A stretch of DNA of 64,000 bases from Anthonomus grandis grandis (Eukaryota > Arthropoda > Insecta > Coleoptera > Curculionidae): NCBI RefSeq assembly GCF_022605725.1, contig NC_065552.1, positions 29,275,879 through 29,339,878 of the forward strand, written 5' to 3'. The notes beneath the pieces were generated by a model, which was not told the origin of the DNA, made no database searches, and saw only the letters and a program-made list of their open reading frames with translations. The position numbers and the translations under genes were made by a program. Position 1 is the stretch's first letter. Each line of letters opens with the position of its first letter. Below, piece by piece: positions 22,452 to 32,704 of this stretch.

Positions 22452-24114
22452 TACAGGGTGGCCCAAAAATAAGTTACGGTCATCAACGTAATTTTTTTAA
22501 ATGTAAACACCTATTTTTTATTTTAGATTTAGGTTCTACATCAAATTCTAAGTACATTTCATGTACCATGTCCTATACCTAAACTCGACCGTTGACGATT
22601 GAACACAATAAAAGGCTATTTTTGGAAGAGTTATTTATATCACGCAAGAATACATAAAAATATTTTAATTAACTTATTAAGTGTTGAAAATGGCTGCCAC
22701 GAACCTCTTGGCAATATCCCAGTCGATGCTGAAATTCTTGTAAAACGTTATCGATAACAGAAGGTTCTATCAATCTTATTTCTTCCGTTATTCTAATTTT
22801 TAAGTTTTCAATGTTGTTTGGCCGATTAACATAAACTTTGGACTTAAGATACCCCCACAAAAAAAAATCTAAAGGAATCAGATCCGGCAATCTGGCCGGC
22901 CATTCAATTGCACCCCTCCGACCAATCCAACGTCCAGGGAAAACGGTATCCAGGTACTGGCGCACGGGACAAGTGTAATGGGCTGGAGCTCCATCTTGCT
23001 GATATCATAAGGAATTATCTAATATATCCGGGTCTTCTGGATCGGGGTATAAAGTGGCAAGGCATGGAACCAAGTCATTTTCTAAAAACTCTAAATACCT
23101 CTCACCATTCAAGTATCCTTCAAAGAAAAAGGGCCCTATAACCCTGTTTTCAATCACCCCCGCCCAAACATTTACTTTTTGAGGGACTTGGCTGTGGCAC
23201 TCCATCATCCAGTGCGGATTTTCAGTAGCCCAATATCGGCAGTTTTGCCGGTTTACACTACCATGAAGACAAAACGTTGCCTCATCAGAAAATACAATTT
23301 TTCTTGAAAATTGTGGATTAGCATGGCAAGTCTCTCACAAAATTCTAAACGTCTATCTGGGTCATCTTCATTTAGTTCATGAACCAATTGAACTTTGTAA
23401 GGGTGCCATTTATTTATACCTAAATACTTAACGACGGATGTCTGGGATATCTGATTTTCTAACGCAATATTGTGAGTCGTTTTATGGCAATCTTCTTCAA
23501 CTGCCAGCAAAACATTTAGTTGCTTCTCTTCTGATATACTTGACCGACCTTTCGTATAATTATCCCTGACATGACCCAAATCCCGATATTTCTGTTCTAT
23601 TTTACTGACAGTACTTTGAGATATACGTGGCCTATCAGGATACTTAGCATGATAAATTTCACAGACTTCCATCTGAGTGCGCATCCTGTTTCCATAACCA
23701 ATCATCATCAAAATCTCTATTCGCTCTCGCTCACTAAGACGTACCATTTTTTGAAATTTTAATTTTATCTTTTGATAAACTTAACACAAGCAAAACTTTG
23801 CTTAGGCATCTAAATCAAACTAAATTCACTCAAAATTATTTGATGTCAACAAATTGTGACAAGTTAACAATCAAAAACACCAACCACAAATGTAAATAAC
23901 CAAACAATAACTGATAGGTTGCTTGATATAAATAACTCTTCCAAAAATAGCCTTTTATTGTGTTCAATCGTCAACGGTCGAGTTTAGGTATAGGACATGG
24001 TACATGAAATATACTTAGAATTTGATGTAGAACCTAAATCTAAAATAAAAAATAGGTGTTTACATTTAACAAAATTACGTTGATGACCGTAACTTATTTT
24101 TGGGCCACCCTGTA
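22452..24114 (-). mobile_element. Mariner-like transposon with ~190-bp TIRs
   Basis: Ends read TACAGGGTGGCCCAAAAATA and its reverse complement, with TA duplicated outside (22450-22451 and 24115-24116). Inverted similarity extends inward about 190 bp (to about 22640 and from about 23930). The transposase lies on the minus strand from 23747 to 22669. The two TIRs differ at only a few positions, so this is one of the youngest insertions in the window. Confidence 0.92.
22669..23747 (-). pseudogene. Mariner-like transposase, near full length, frameshifted
   Basis: Starts MVRLSERERIEILMMIGYGN at 23747, giving the N-terminal helix-turn-helix pair (TQMEVCEIYHAKYPDRPRIS; QSTVSKIEQKYRDLGHV). The first catalytic Asp is in FSDEATFCLHG, reached after a frameshift near 23300. 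VNVWAGVIENRVIGPFFFEG follows at about 23170-23120. The second Asp is QQDGAPAHYT (near 22990) and the third is RLPDLIPLDFFLWGYLK, with 36 residues between them. All three Asp survive. Defects are frameshifts near 23300 and in the 22965-23010 region, plus the RLPDL change from the usual RSPDL. The product ends GSHFQHLIS at 22669. Confidence 0.85.
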
Positions 24115-24240
24115 TACATAAAATTATAGTAAGAAAACCCGCAGTTAAAAATAAAAATCGACATGTTCGAGCGTTTTTTTTTTGAACATACCCCTGAATT
24201 TTAAATAAATTTATTCCAACCTTTACGTTCGCACTGTATA

Positions 24241-24520
24241 TCTAAAAATGTCATTTCTTCTTAAGGTTCATTTTCTCATATTTATGTATTGGCTCTATAA
24301 AAACCAAAAGCCAAAATATTATCAAAGAAATTAATTCCAAGAAATGCGACTCATGATAGAGTTATAAGACATAAGACTCTGACATTGCCACACCATATCA
24401 CAGCTCTTTTCTCACGTAGTTATACTTACATTACCGTAAAAATTTATAATCGATTTAGACCTAATTTTTCAATTCCAATATCTCGCTTTAAAAATGATTA
24501 TAAATGGTGATTATAATGAT
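24241..24520 (+). pseudogene. LINE C-terminus resuming after the insertion
   Basis: Frames carry VHFLIFMYWLYKNQK, then RNATHDRVIRHKTLTLPHHI and TALFSRSYTYITVKIYNRF, the usual end of jockey-type polyproteins. It picks up directly from the part cut at 22326, so the MITE and mariner can be excised on paper to restore colinearity. Confidence 0.7.
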
Positions 24521-24822
24521 GATATGTTCTTGGAGGCACAATAGCACAATTAGTTTTTTTTCTCTGCGGACTTACAAATGTATTTAATTATTTTTTTGTC
24601 TCTCTATTTGTTATTTGATTTATTTTTTAATTACTGTTACTGCTTGTTTGTCAAAACATTTGTAATTATTTTTATTTTTAGGGTTAAGAGATAAAAGTAC
24701 CTTTAGCTAATCTTCGCCTTTTTGGGCAAATGTAATGTAAGGTGCATTTGATACCAAATAAAGATATATTTATTTATTTATTTATTATATTTATACATGC
24801 TAACCATATTTATACGTAACCG

Positions 24823-25291
24823 TTACTGCGCATTAGCAAAATGCGAATTAAGGTAAAACGCATGTGTAGACACCCGTAAATGGTTTTAGCGTTCCTTATT
24901 CGTATTATTTTAAAACGTTTTAAACAGTGGATGCTCTCACTGTAACGCGCATTAAGGCTCCGTTTATACGGAAGAAGATCCAAATTCGCATTAATTTTCA
25001 ATGCTGAAAAACTAACAAAAATTTTAAAACCGAGATAAAGAGAAAAAAAATATTCACTTTGATTTTGTTGTCGCGTACCTTATCGTGTTTTTACAATATT
25101 TAAAGAATTACTCTAAAGATATATTTTTGCTCAATCTCTTTAACCTAAGAAATTTATCAATAAATTATTTAGGTTGGCAATAAAAAACAGCTGGCTAGCG
25201 TCAACTTTAAAATCTTTTCTTAAAATCGTTGTGTAAACACATGTCAAAGTATTTTTGCTCTAATTCGCATTAGCCACTAAATCGCATTATT
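24823..25291. repeat. Possible MITE with GCATTA-rich inverted arms
   Basis: The left arm around 24823-24874 (TGCGCATTAGCAAAATGCGA ... GCATGTGTAGACAC) resembles the reverse complement of 25231-25291 (GTGTAAACACATG ... AATTCGCATTAG ... ATCGCATTATT). Copies of TTCGCATTA also occur at 24983-24992. No coding capacity. Exact ends and target duplication were not resolved. Confidence 0.45.
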
Positions 25292-25539
25292 GTTAGGTGT
25301 AAACTTAGTAATTAGTATGTATAGCGAGGTCCAAAGGACAAACTGATGTGCGACATGCGTATTATACCTCATTTCTCCTAACTATATTTCTGAAAATATG
25401 CCACAGCTCACTAAAATATATATGCGAATATTTAATTAACGTAAACCAAAAGTATTTAATTTTTTTTTATCACTTATAATTTTTTTCTACTTCTCCTATG
25501 ACAAATAAAAATGTTGCCTTTATTTCATTATTTTTTTTA

Positions 25540-25755
25540 ATTTACCAGTCTTTCTGCTACTGCCTATTTGCTTACCTCTTTTTCTTAAGAGATAATGAAA
25601 TATTTTCCCAAAAGGATTTGAGTCTAAATCATCTTTTATTGCTTTGAGAAGCATATTGTAAAGCTTTGGGGTATATTTGAAACACCTCTGACATTTAGAT
25701 TTTCCATTTTCAGTAAAATGGCTTTCTTTGCTTCGATCCGATCATTTGGTACAGA
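25540..25755 (-). other. Unrecognised minus-strand open frame, exon-like
   Basis: A minus-strand frame is open for about 65 codons and reads HFTENGKSKCQRCFKYTPKL then KAIKDDLDSNPFGKIFHYLL and RKRG, followed by GGTAAGC, which could act as a splice donor. The CxxC pair suggests a metal site, but no family is recognised. A further minus frame upstream (25840-25970) includes LPDCIPRSCTEIVFKNCSPQ and LNRFLERFQGSGLEAVI. It may be a decayed element or an exon. I cannot tell. Confidence 0.3.
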
Positions 25756-25759
25756 GTTG

Positions 25760-26855
25760 CTATGAATAAACTATTCAGTAGCTATTTTATTATCATTGAT
25801 TTTTGATATTAAGTTGAAGCTATATAACGGCCTCAAGTCCAGATCCTTGGAATCTCTCTAAAAATCTGTTAAGTTTAATATATTTTTGCGGAGAACAATT
25901 TTTAAAAACTATTTCTGTACAACTTCTAGGGATACAGTCTGGCAGATCTGCCTCTTCAACCCCCGGTTTCGTAACTTAGTTGCAATTGTTGAAGTAAAAA
26001 ATAAAGCATTTCGAGATTTTTTGAAATCTGAAAGATATTTAAATTAAGAATAGGATCACGATTTTTTTTCGATCTTCAGTAATTTTTTTTTTTAATCTCG
26101 TATATGCAAAATAATACCGATATTCTAATTTTGGCTCAATTTTTCTTTATCTAATGCTAAAAACAAATATTTCTCCAAATCCATAAGTTGCACCTTTACT
26201 GTGAAAGGATGAGGTCCAAATTCATAACGAACTTTAAACTTTGATAAAAGTATGCAAATTTCGGAACGTGGCGTATCGTGGCCGTCACATGGATATATAA
26301 CTGATATTGCATAACTTGCACGACTCTCGAAGTTAGTTTTTGAGTTTCTTCTTATAAAGCTACTCGTATAAATTTAACTCTCTAAATATATACGAGTAAT
26401 ATAAAAAGAATACTAAAAATTTTACATATATATCTTACTGCGAAAGACCGACATTCACCGATGACTGTTGACATAATGACTCTAAATGGCTTTATGAAAG
26501 ACCAAACATTTACAAATTTTAAGTTTCGGAGACTTCACTGGTCTATCTCGACAAACACAAATGATTTCCGGTGAATGTCGAAAATTACCGTTCAACTAAA
26601 ATAAACGTAAAAGTGCCTTTTTGGCGGTGGGGGTGTCAGTCAGTTTTACGCAATTAAAAGCACGTGCATGCAAGTTTGCTAAGCTAATTTTATATTAGGC
26701 ATTATAATAGTAATATGATCAATGGCTTCTGTCGTAAGTCGTGATCAGTTTTTCTAAGTTTCATACATTAATTGAAAGTAAACGAGAAGACAATTGTTTC
26801 TATTTTTCAGAAAAGGTACTCTAGGTTTTTGTTTAAAGTGAATTCTGCAAAAAGT
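25760..26855. other. Intronic DNA with a short inverted repeat
   Basis: Mostly unrecognised. CGACATTCACCG (26449-26460) is repeated inverted at 26569-26580, spacing about 108 bp, which could mark a small MITE. A patch richer in G follows at 26620-26690. Confidence 0.35.
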
Positions 26856-26859
26856 AAGT

Positions 26860-27535
26860 GCAGTATACCTTTGGGTTATAGGCATTTAAAACGTTTTGAC
26901 ATTTTAAAAGTTAGTGGTGATGAAGACTTAATTGTGCCATAAAAGCAGGTGAAACTAATACCAGTATTATGTGACGAATGCAGAGTTATTTGATATACTT
27001 TCCGAAACTCACATGAGAACAGGTCATCAAGGAAGAATACGAATGCTTAAAGAATTACAAGTTAAATATAAAAATATTCCTTATTAAGTCGTAGATAGTG
27101 ACAAATGAAACATAATGCCCCTAAAAAAGATATTGTTGTGAAGCTAATGATTAAGTTCTAAACTAAAGTCTACATGTCAAATCGACTTAATAGATTTGCA
27201 ATCACACAGCGATGACGATTACAAATTTATAATGGTATACCAAGATTCATTAAACAAAGTTTATCTAGTTACGACCAGAGTGCAAGAAGTAGCATATCAC
27301 ATTCTTCAAATTATTATAATATTTGGTGCTCCCGCTATATTATATTCGGATAATAGTAGAAAGTTTAGTAATCGATTTGTCATTATATCTAAGTTATGCA
27401 CTATGTGGAAAGATGTTAGAATAGTGCACGGAAAGTCTCGTCATAGTCAAACTCAAGGCTCAGTAGAAAGAGCCTATCACAACTAACAGAATATGTTAGC
27501 TGCCTGGATGCATGTTAATGATTTAAATAAATGGC
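26860..27535 (+). pseudogene. KRBA2-like integrase (DDE) relic
   Basis: Plus-strand frames give LKRFDILKVSGDEDLIVP, then ELFDILSETHMRTGHQGRIR and MLKELQVKYKNIP, the H2C2 zinc-binding N-terminal region (both His visible). The long frame 27196-27486 starts QSHSDDDYKFIMVYQDSLNK after a LIDLQ-type first Asp. It contains APAILYSDNSRKFSN (second Asp) and VHGKSRHSQTQGSVERAYHN (catalytic Glu), the D,D35E core of retroviral-type integrases. The wording is closest to KRBA2-like integrases that are widespread in arthropods. Stops lie before and after. The C-terminal part is replaced by a different protein at about 27540. Confidence 0.75.
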
Positions 27536-27539
27536 TTTA

Positions 27540-28270
27540 AGGTTTGCCGAAAAACTAGAATCGGTAAAAGTGGGTGAAAAAATACAGGAAATTATAATAC
27601 AGCGAGATTTATTTGGACGCATGTTAGGAACATCAGTGGATCATAAAGTGAAAATTTTATTATATCTGATAATACCCGTTTCATTAACTTTATGCTATTA
27701 AGATGGTACGATCTATAAAACTGATAAATCGGTACTTGCCAAGGCTCTGGAAGCAGATATTAAGCACGAGCTACCACCAGACACTTGCTAATGTTTATAT
27801 ATTTGGCGTTTTTTTTACTTTATTTTTAGCGAAAGGAGTGCCACAAACATATGGCAATATTTCTAAAAAGTTCTTACAAATAATAACAAAATATCCCTGA
27901 CAAAGAATTGACGTGATCTTCGATCAATATTGGCACCCATCAATTCAGCATTATGAGAGATCTTTAGAAGACTGTTCAAATTGAGAACCAGAACAAGTCA
28001 GATCAATAGATTTCTTCAAGGAATTGAAGAACATTAAATTTAAGGAGGCTTTGGTAGTGCATTGGGGGTGTAGAGAAGTTATTTCATTCCTTAACAATAA
28101 CTTGATACGTTTAAACTTTCGAGACTATTATTCTTACAAAGTAAATAATAGAAAAGTTAAATCAAGTATTGTTTATAATCTTTGTTGTCCTTTGCACAAA
28201 GAACCAGATAGTAAAATTATTTTGCATATTGTATACATGGTATCCCGATTAGTATTTTATCACAATAGTG
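27540..28270 (+). pseudogene. PIN/FEN-like uncharacterised protein relic
   Basis: Frames read KIQEIIIQRDLFGRMLGTSV, then DGTIYKTDKSVLAKALEADI with KHELPPD, TYGNISKKFLQIITKYP, IDVIFDQYWHPSIQHYERSL, and in the 28024-28335 frame KNIKFKEALVVHWGCREVIS with CCPLHKEPDSKIILHIVYM. From memory, this series (RDxFGRLL, DGxxxKTxKSxL, RIDVVFDxYxxxSIKxxER, HEEADTKIIxH) marks a large family of uncharacterised animal proteins that resemble PIN/FEN-type nucleases. The second half of the family domain is cut off by the LINE at about 28330. Acidic residues of IFDQ and EPDSK are kept in part. Function unknown. Confidence 0.6.
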
Positions 28271-28329
28271 CGAGTTCCTCAGTCCACACGATTGATACGG
28301 ATTCCATACACTCATTTAGAGCTTTGCTA

Positions 28330-29665
28330 CAGTAAGGTCGGGCATTATCTGTCGGGCGTGAGTCTGTGAGCACAAATGATGCTATATTTAGCTTTCTAGA
28401 GCACCTGTACAACCGACTAAATGTTGGTGAAGTTGCAGCAGCGGTATTCTGTGACTTGTCCAAGGCATTTGACTGCGTGAGTCACAGAGTGCTGCTGATG
28501 AAACTGGAGCTCTATGATTTCAGAGAAACTGCCCTTGAGTGGTTTCGTTCCTACTTATCAAATCGTGTCCAGGCTGTCAAATTTAATGGTGGTATCTCTA
28601 AGGATCTTAATATAAATGTGGGTGTTCCGCAAGGATCAGTACTTGATCCTTTACTTTTTCTCATTTATGTGAACGATCTGCCACAACTGCAGGTAACTGG
28701 CAAATTTACATTGTTTGCTGATGATACCACCATCCTCTGGCACGACTCTGATGTTTCTCAAATGGAGGCTAATATACGTGCAGATTTGTTAAAAATAAAA
28801 GACTAGTGTGATGCAAATTTTTTGGCATTTAATGTTTCCAAAACAAATATCCTTAATTTTAAATGTAATACAAATGATATATGTTTGAATAATGAAGCCA
28901 TCACCATGCCACCGTTCAGTAAGTTTTTGGGTCTTTCCATAGACAAGTTCCTTAAATTTGAAGACCATATTGTGAATGTATGTAGAAAAGTCTCATCAGG
29001 CTGCTACGCCCTAAGGGTTATTGCCACCAGTCTTAATTTCTCCATCGCCAGATCTGCATACTTCGCGATTATCGAGTCGCACCTTCGATATGGAATTTGT
29101 TTTTAGGGTTCATGTTCAAATTCACTTTTTAGTTCAGTGTTTGTACTCCAGAAAAGGGCCATTAGATATCTATGTGGGGCCAAGCCTCGTGACTCATGTC
29201 GCCCGCTTTTTGTAAGTCATAATATTTTAATCCTGTATTGTATCTTTATTTTGGAAACAGTTTGCTTAGTTTTTAGAAAATATAAACAGGAACTCCACTT
29301 AGGAAGCCGCTATAATACGCGACAAAATTATTTGTTGAGGCTACCCATTCCTCATTTTGAACTTGTCCGTAGCTCTATCATATATGGAGGTAGAAAGCTG
29401 TTTAATAAACTTCCACTAGAAATAAGACAACTTAAGACTGAAAAAAGCCTACGTACAAGGACGAAAATATTTCTTGCTAGTAAAGCGTACTATAGTTTAA
29501 GTGAATTTTTTAATGATTAGCATTTAAGTATTTTTCAAAGTTTTATATAATTTTATTTTATTTTAAATTAGTTTATCGTTTTTATTACAGTCTATTGGCT
29601 TTGTCTACAACTTCTATGTTTATATTGACAATAAAGCATTTTTGAGTTTGAGCTTGAGTTTGAGT
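28330..29665 (+). mobile_element. 5'-truncated jockey-like LINE
   Basis: Runs from within the RT to a 3' tail made of TTTGAG/CTTGAG repeats (29641-29664), preceded by AATAAAG at 29631. It begins at the RT segment STNDAIFSFLEHLY, right after the PIN-like relic, so only the 3' third of the element was inserted. The tail adjoins a minus-strand Tc1 relic. Confidence 0.85.
28366..29520 (+). pseudogene. LINE reverse transcriptase to C-terminus, lightly damaged
   Basis: Frame 28366-28806 has VFCDLSKAFDCVSHRVLLMK (catalytic Asp), VGVPQGSVLDPLLFLIYVND and LFADDTTILW (FADD active site). After a stop it continues at 28822-29106 with NVSKTNILNF and FSKFLGLSIDKFLKFEDHIV, then at 29137-29520 with VLQKRAIRYLCGAKPRDSCR, PRDSC and LFNKLPLEIRQLKTEKSLRT, ending YYSLSEFFND. 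Only one stop and one or two frameshifts interrupt about 380 codons. One Gly in the GSVLGP motif is Asp. It lacks endonuclease and the first part of the RT. Confidence 0.88.
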
Positions 29666-29667
29666 AT

Positions 29668-30160
29668 CATCCATAAAACTGAAAAACTCTCCAACAGCTC
29701 CTCGCCATAGTCTGACAAAAGGGTCTAGAATCTTCTTCATATATCTGTCACCAGAACCTTAAATGTAAGTTACTTCTGTGTGACCATTAAATATTATACC
29801 AACCAGGATAACCCAGCAAGTTGAGTAGCTCTTTTTGGCTCTCTCCATATATGATGACTATTCTTTATCAAACAAGGCATCAGGCATATCTCTTTGGAGT
29901 GCTGGTATCCGTAGTTAGATTTCTTCAGATAGTTAAGGGATTATGAGGGTTTTGTTCTTGTTTAGTTACATGCTTTCTACCACTTCTCGGTTTATTATGA
30001 AGAGAATTATTCTGGACATAATGATTCCAAATATGAAACACATCACATTGCCAAACTCCAACTCTATTAGCCACGAACCGTTGAGAGTGGCCTTCTTCAA
30101 TTAAAGCCACTATTCTTGCTCGGTCAATTTCACTTATGACTTATCGAGGCATCTTTTCAC
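29668..30160 (-). pseudogene. Tc1-like transposase relic
   Basis: The minus-strand start near 30155 reads ISEIDRARIVALIEEGHSQR, then FVANRVGVWQCDVFHIWNHY and NKPRSGRKHVTKQEQ. This is the paired helix-turn-helix N-terminus and GRKR-type hook of Tc1 transposases. A gap follows, then decayed pieces up to FMDD at 29668, which matches the second catalytic block (MDDNA) and is cut by the LINE tail. The middle, including the first catalytic Asp, is not readable. Non-functional. Confidence 0.65.
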
Positions 30161-30164
30161 GTGA

Positions 30165-31410
30165 ACTCATAATATGTTACTGTTTTGACCTTAATATTTA
30201 AACCAAAAATGGAACAAAAAAAATTGTTAATATTTTTGTCACGCAACAAATATGAGAACAATACGAAAGATAAACATGGATAAATAACCTTACAAAAAAT
30301 TGCAGACGCTAAAAAATTTCTTATAAAAATACGGTGATGTAATACTTTTAAATCTATATTATGTATTATTCAGCTTACGCTATACAGGGCTCTTAAAATT
30401 CAACTTTGCGTATTTTAATGCAATCGTACGTTAAGTGATCTTTTATTTTCACCTCAATGGATTTTTATTACCCAACGGCCTAACTGAAAGCCTATATGTG
30501 TATCTGTTTTAATTGCCAGAACTACTAACAAGACAAATCTGGGTCGTAATGTAACTCAGTGAATTATGAATGCACAAGAGAGAGATGTAGAGGATATCTG
30601 TAGTGCGGACGTCACTGTGATTTATTTCGAGGTTGGATAACGTGACGTATTAGCACGTGTGATCGATGGCATGAAAAGGGGTATATTTTATGTAGAATTG
30701 CTATTTTGTGGCTGTAAAAAATATAAAACTATCGATGTTTTAGGATAACTTAAAAATATATGAACAGCATTTCATTTTTATGTAATTTTGAAGAGAGAAT
30801 TTCAAATAACTAAATAGGGAATGTTGTTTACTTTATTTAAAAAAAGATATGTGATGATTAGGACTAAATGCATCCGTTCTATATTGAGTCTTTTTGTTCA
30901 ATATAAAGTCCTCTTAATTTTTATTACGAGTATTTTATGAAAAAAAAATTAAGAATGCGACTATCTGCGCTTCTTGATGTCCAGCCATTTTGCATCTAAT
31001 AGTTTGTGAACAGGTTAGTACTTTTTTATTTATGAACTCTTGGATCCACCTTTTTTTGTCAAAAAGGACCATATACTACATCACAGTAATTGAAAAAGCA
31101 AAGAACGAATAGTGTGCGTTAATTAGATTTTTCATTTCACCGTTAGTAGATGTTGATGCGGATAGAGAGGTTTTCAAAAATAGGCTCTCCTAATGTTCTG
31201 TGTCGAACATGAGATCTACACTTATAGTACAGAGTAAAATTAGCACAACAAGCTTTAACTTGTTTTTACCAAGTTAGAGAATTGCTGATTGATTTGTATT
31301 TATACTTAAGCATTCCAGATCATCTTCAATAATTGATTTTGCAAGCATCCAATCTTGAGGTAAAAAGAAATATCTGATTTGTGTTTCATTAGCGTACTAA
31401 TCCGATTCCC
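30165..31410. other. Intron sequence, little recognised
   Basis: At 30384 CTATACAGGGCTCTTAAAAT resembles a mariner end, but no partner was found. Faint LINE-like wording on the minus strand around 30950-31300 was too weak to call. Otherwise empty. Confidence 0.4.
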
Positions 31411-31413
31411 AAC

Positions 31414-31953
31414 TATACAGGGTGTCTCACGACGAGAACACGGTATCGTTATCTCGGAAACTAATTTGTCTAAAATTTTGAAAATTTGGCAACGTGCCAC
31501 AGTCGATGGGAGCCACACAACTAAAATATTTTGACAGTTGTGACGTTTCCGATTATACCAGAAGTAGGTATCAACTTCGTTATTTTAAATGGAACATTCT
31601 GTATATTTTTACATTTGGAAGCCAACTTCCACATAAAATTCTACGTATATTTTTTGTGTATAATGTCCTATACCTAAATGTAACCGTTTTTGAAATATTT
31701 TTTATTTCATGTGAAAAATTATGTTTATAAGCCCTAACATAATTACCGATTACTCCCTTTTAGTAGCCTTAATTTATTGGTTAGTTTTGGTTTTCTTTTA
31801 AAGGAAGGACCACCCCAGAAACATCACAGCTGTCAAAATATTTTAGTTGTGTGGCCCTTATCGACTGTGCCATGTTGCCAAATTTTCAAAATTTTTGAAA
31901 AATTAGTTTTTGAGATATTGACCGCGTCTATTCGTCGTGAGACATCTTGTATA
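31414..31953. mobile_element. Mariner-derived MITE with ~145-bp TIRs
   Basis: The left end TATACAGGGTGTCTCACGAC is mirrored at the right (GTCGTGAGACATCTTGTATA). Arms of about 145 bp share TTTGAAAATTTGGCAAC, the GGGCCACACAACTAAAATAT type block, and TTGACAGCTGTGA-like text. The 250-bp centre has no transposase. TATA-type flanks suit TA insertion. It lies 180 bp from channel exon 3. The short open frames in the arms are mirror images of each other and are not genes. Confidence 0.85.
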
Positions 31954-32136
31954 GAGGTTTAGTAATATTACATACGTAAATTTAAAAAACAATTGGAAAT
32001 AAAATAAACTTACGGTTAATATGCTTATTGAATCATTTAATTAATAAATCTGCTAAAAATTTTCTAAACAGGCATGAGCTATATGGGTTTCAGTAACTTA
32101 TACTGACTGAAATCATACTTATACTGACTGACTTAC

Positions 32137-32251
32137 CAATGGTAGTAATGACTGTCAAGGAAAACAAGAACGCTCCTGCAAAACTCCATGATTTTTTACC
32201 ATCCGTATCATCGGTACCATCAAAGCCTTTACGCGTCAGATTCACAAAATT
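32137..32251 (-). CDS. Two-pore-domain K+ channel exon 3 (first pore helix)
   Basis: Minus-strand exon of 115 nt between a TTGTTTTAG acceptor and an ATTG|GTAAGT donor (phase 1). It encodes residues 112-149: an NLT glycosylation sequon at 115, RKGFDGTDDTDGKKSWSFAG, and AFLFSLTVITTI, the pore helix leading into the selectivity filter, whose first Gly codon is split with exon 4. The intron before it is only 49 bp (32252-32300), while the one after is about 18.5 kb and filled with transposons. Confidence 0.92.
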
Positions 32252-32300
32252 CTAAAACAATTTATATCAAGTGTTTGGTTGAACCAAACAGCGTATTTAC

Positions 32301-32504
32301 CTCTTGAAAAGCTAAAAGTTCAACAGTAACAGCCTCCCTAAAATCTTTCTCCCGCAGATCCACTCCTCTATTTAATTTCATCGAAATGTTCCAGAGCTTC
32401 TGGGCATATAAGGTTCTATTTTTAATAGCATTGTAGTGTACTTCAATAAATTTTCCACTTTCGAGAAATTGAAATATAAAGGCTCCAGCTATCGTGTATC
32501 CAAT
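32301..32504 (-). CDS. Two-pore-domain K+ channel exon 2 (M1 and extracellular cap)
   Basis: Minus-strand exon of 204 nt, 68 codons, phase 0 at both ends (TTTTTAG acceptor, GAG|GTAAAT donor). Residues 44-111 complete M1 (IGYTIAGAFIFQFLESGKFI) and form the helical extracellular cap typical of K2P channels (EVHYNAIKNRTLYAQKLWNI, then a charged MKLNRGVDLREKDFREAV segment). N-glycosylation sequons NRT (residue 72) and NIS (residue 82) lie in the cap, as expected for an external loop. Confidence 0.92.
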
Positions 32505-32704
32505 CTAAAAAGACATATATATTATGTATTTATAATGTGTATCAACAATCTGTGGTTCACAAAACCCGAAACCAGATGCAAAAGGAAAAAATCGAATTAA
32601 TTATTATGACCTGGGATAATCGACTGCACTATTTCAATTGAATAAACAGAACCTACATTAAATAATTAAATATTAACTTAGTAGACGCAGACGGTATAAT
32701 ATCG

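Larger units (their letters stand above)
22331..24236. mobile_element. Palindromic TA-flanked MITE (~240 bp), split at its centre by a mariner
   Basis: The left arm 22331-22449 starts CAGTGCGAACGTAAAGGTTG. The right arm 24117-24236 is its near-perfect reverse complement ending CTTTACGTTCGCACTG, with TATA outside both ends. Without the inner mariner the two arms would meet at ATTTTATG-TA-CATAAAAT, a complete palindrome centred on TA. Such fold-back elements are usually non-autonomous relatives of mariner/Tc1 transposons. It sits inside the LINE coding region, which resumes at 24241. Confidence 0.85.
21170..24790 (+). mobile_element. 5'-truncated jockey-like LINE carrying nested insertions
   Basis: A plus-strand LINE whose polyprotein can be followed from the RT entry (21190) to the C-terminus (about 24510). 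It is interrupted only by the MITE-plus-mariner block 22331-24236. The 3' region ends with AATAAAG at 24760 and a TTTA-type tandem tail at 24766-24786, a known style of jockey/CR1 3' end. The endonuclease and ORF1 are absent, consistent with truncated reverse transcription. Confidence 0.85.

Noticed and set aside
28260..28463. Minus-strand open frame at the PIN-like/LINE junction
   Set aside because: It spans the junction between two plus-strand relics and has no motif of its own.
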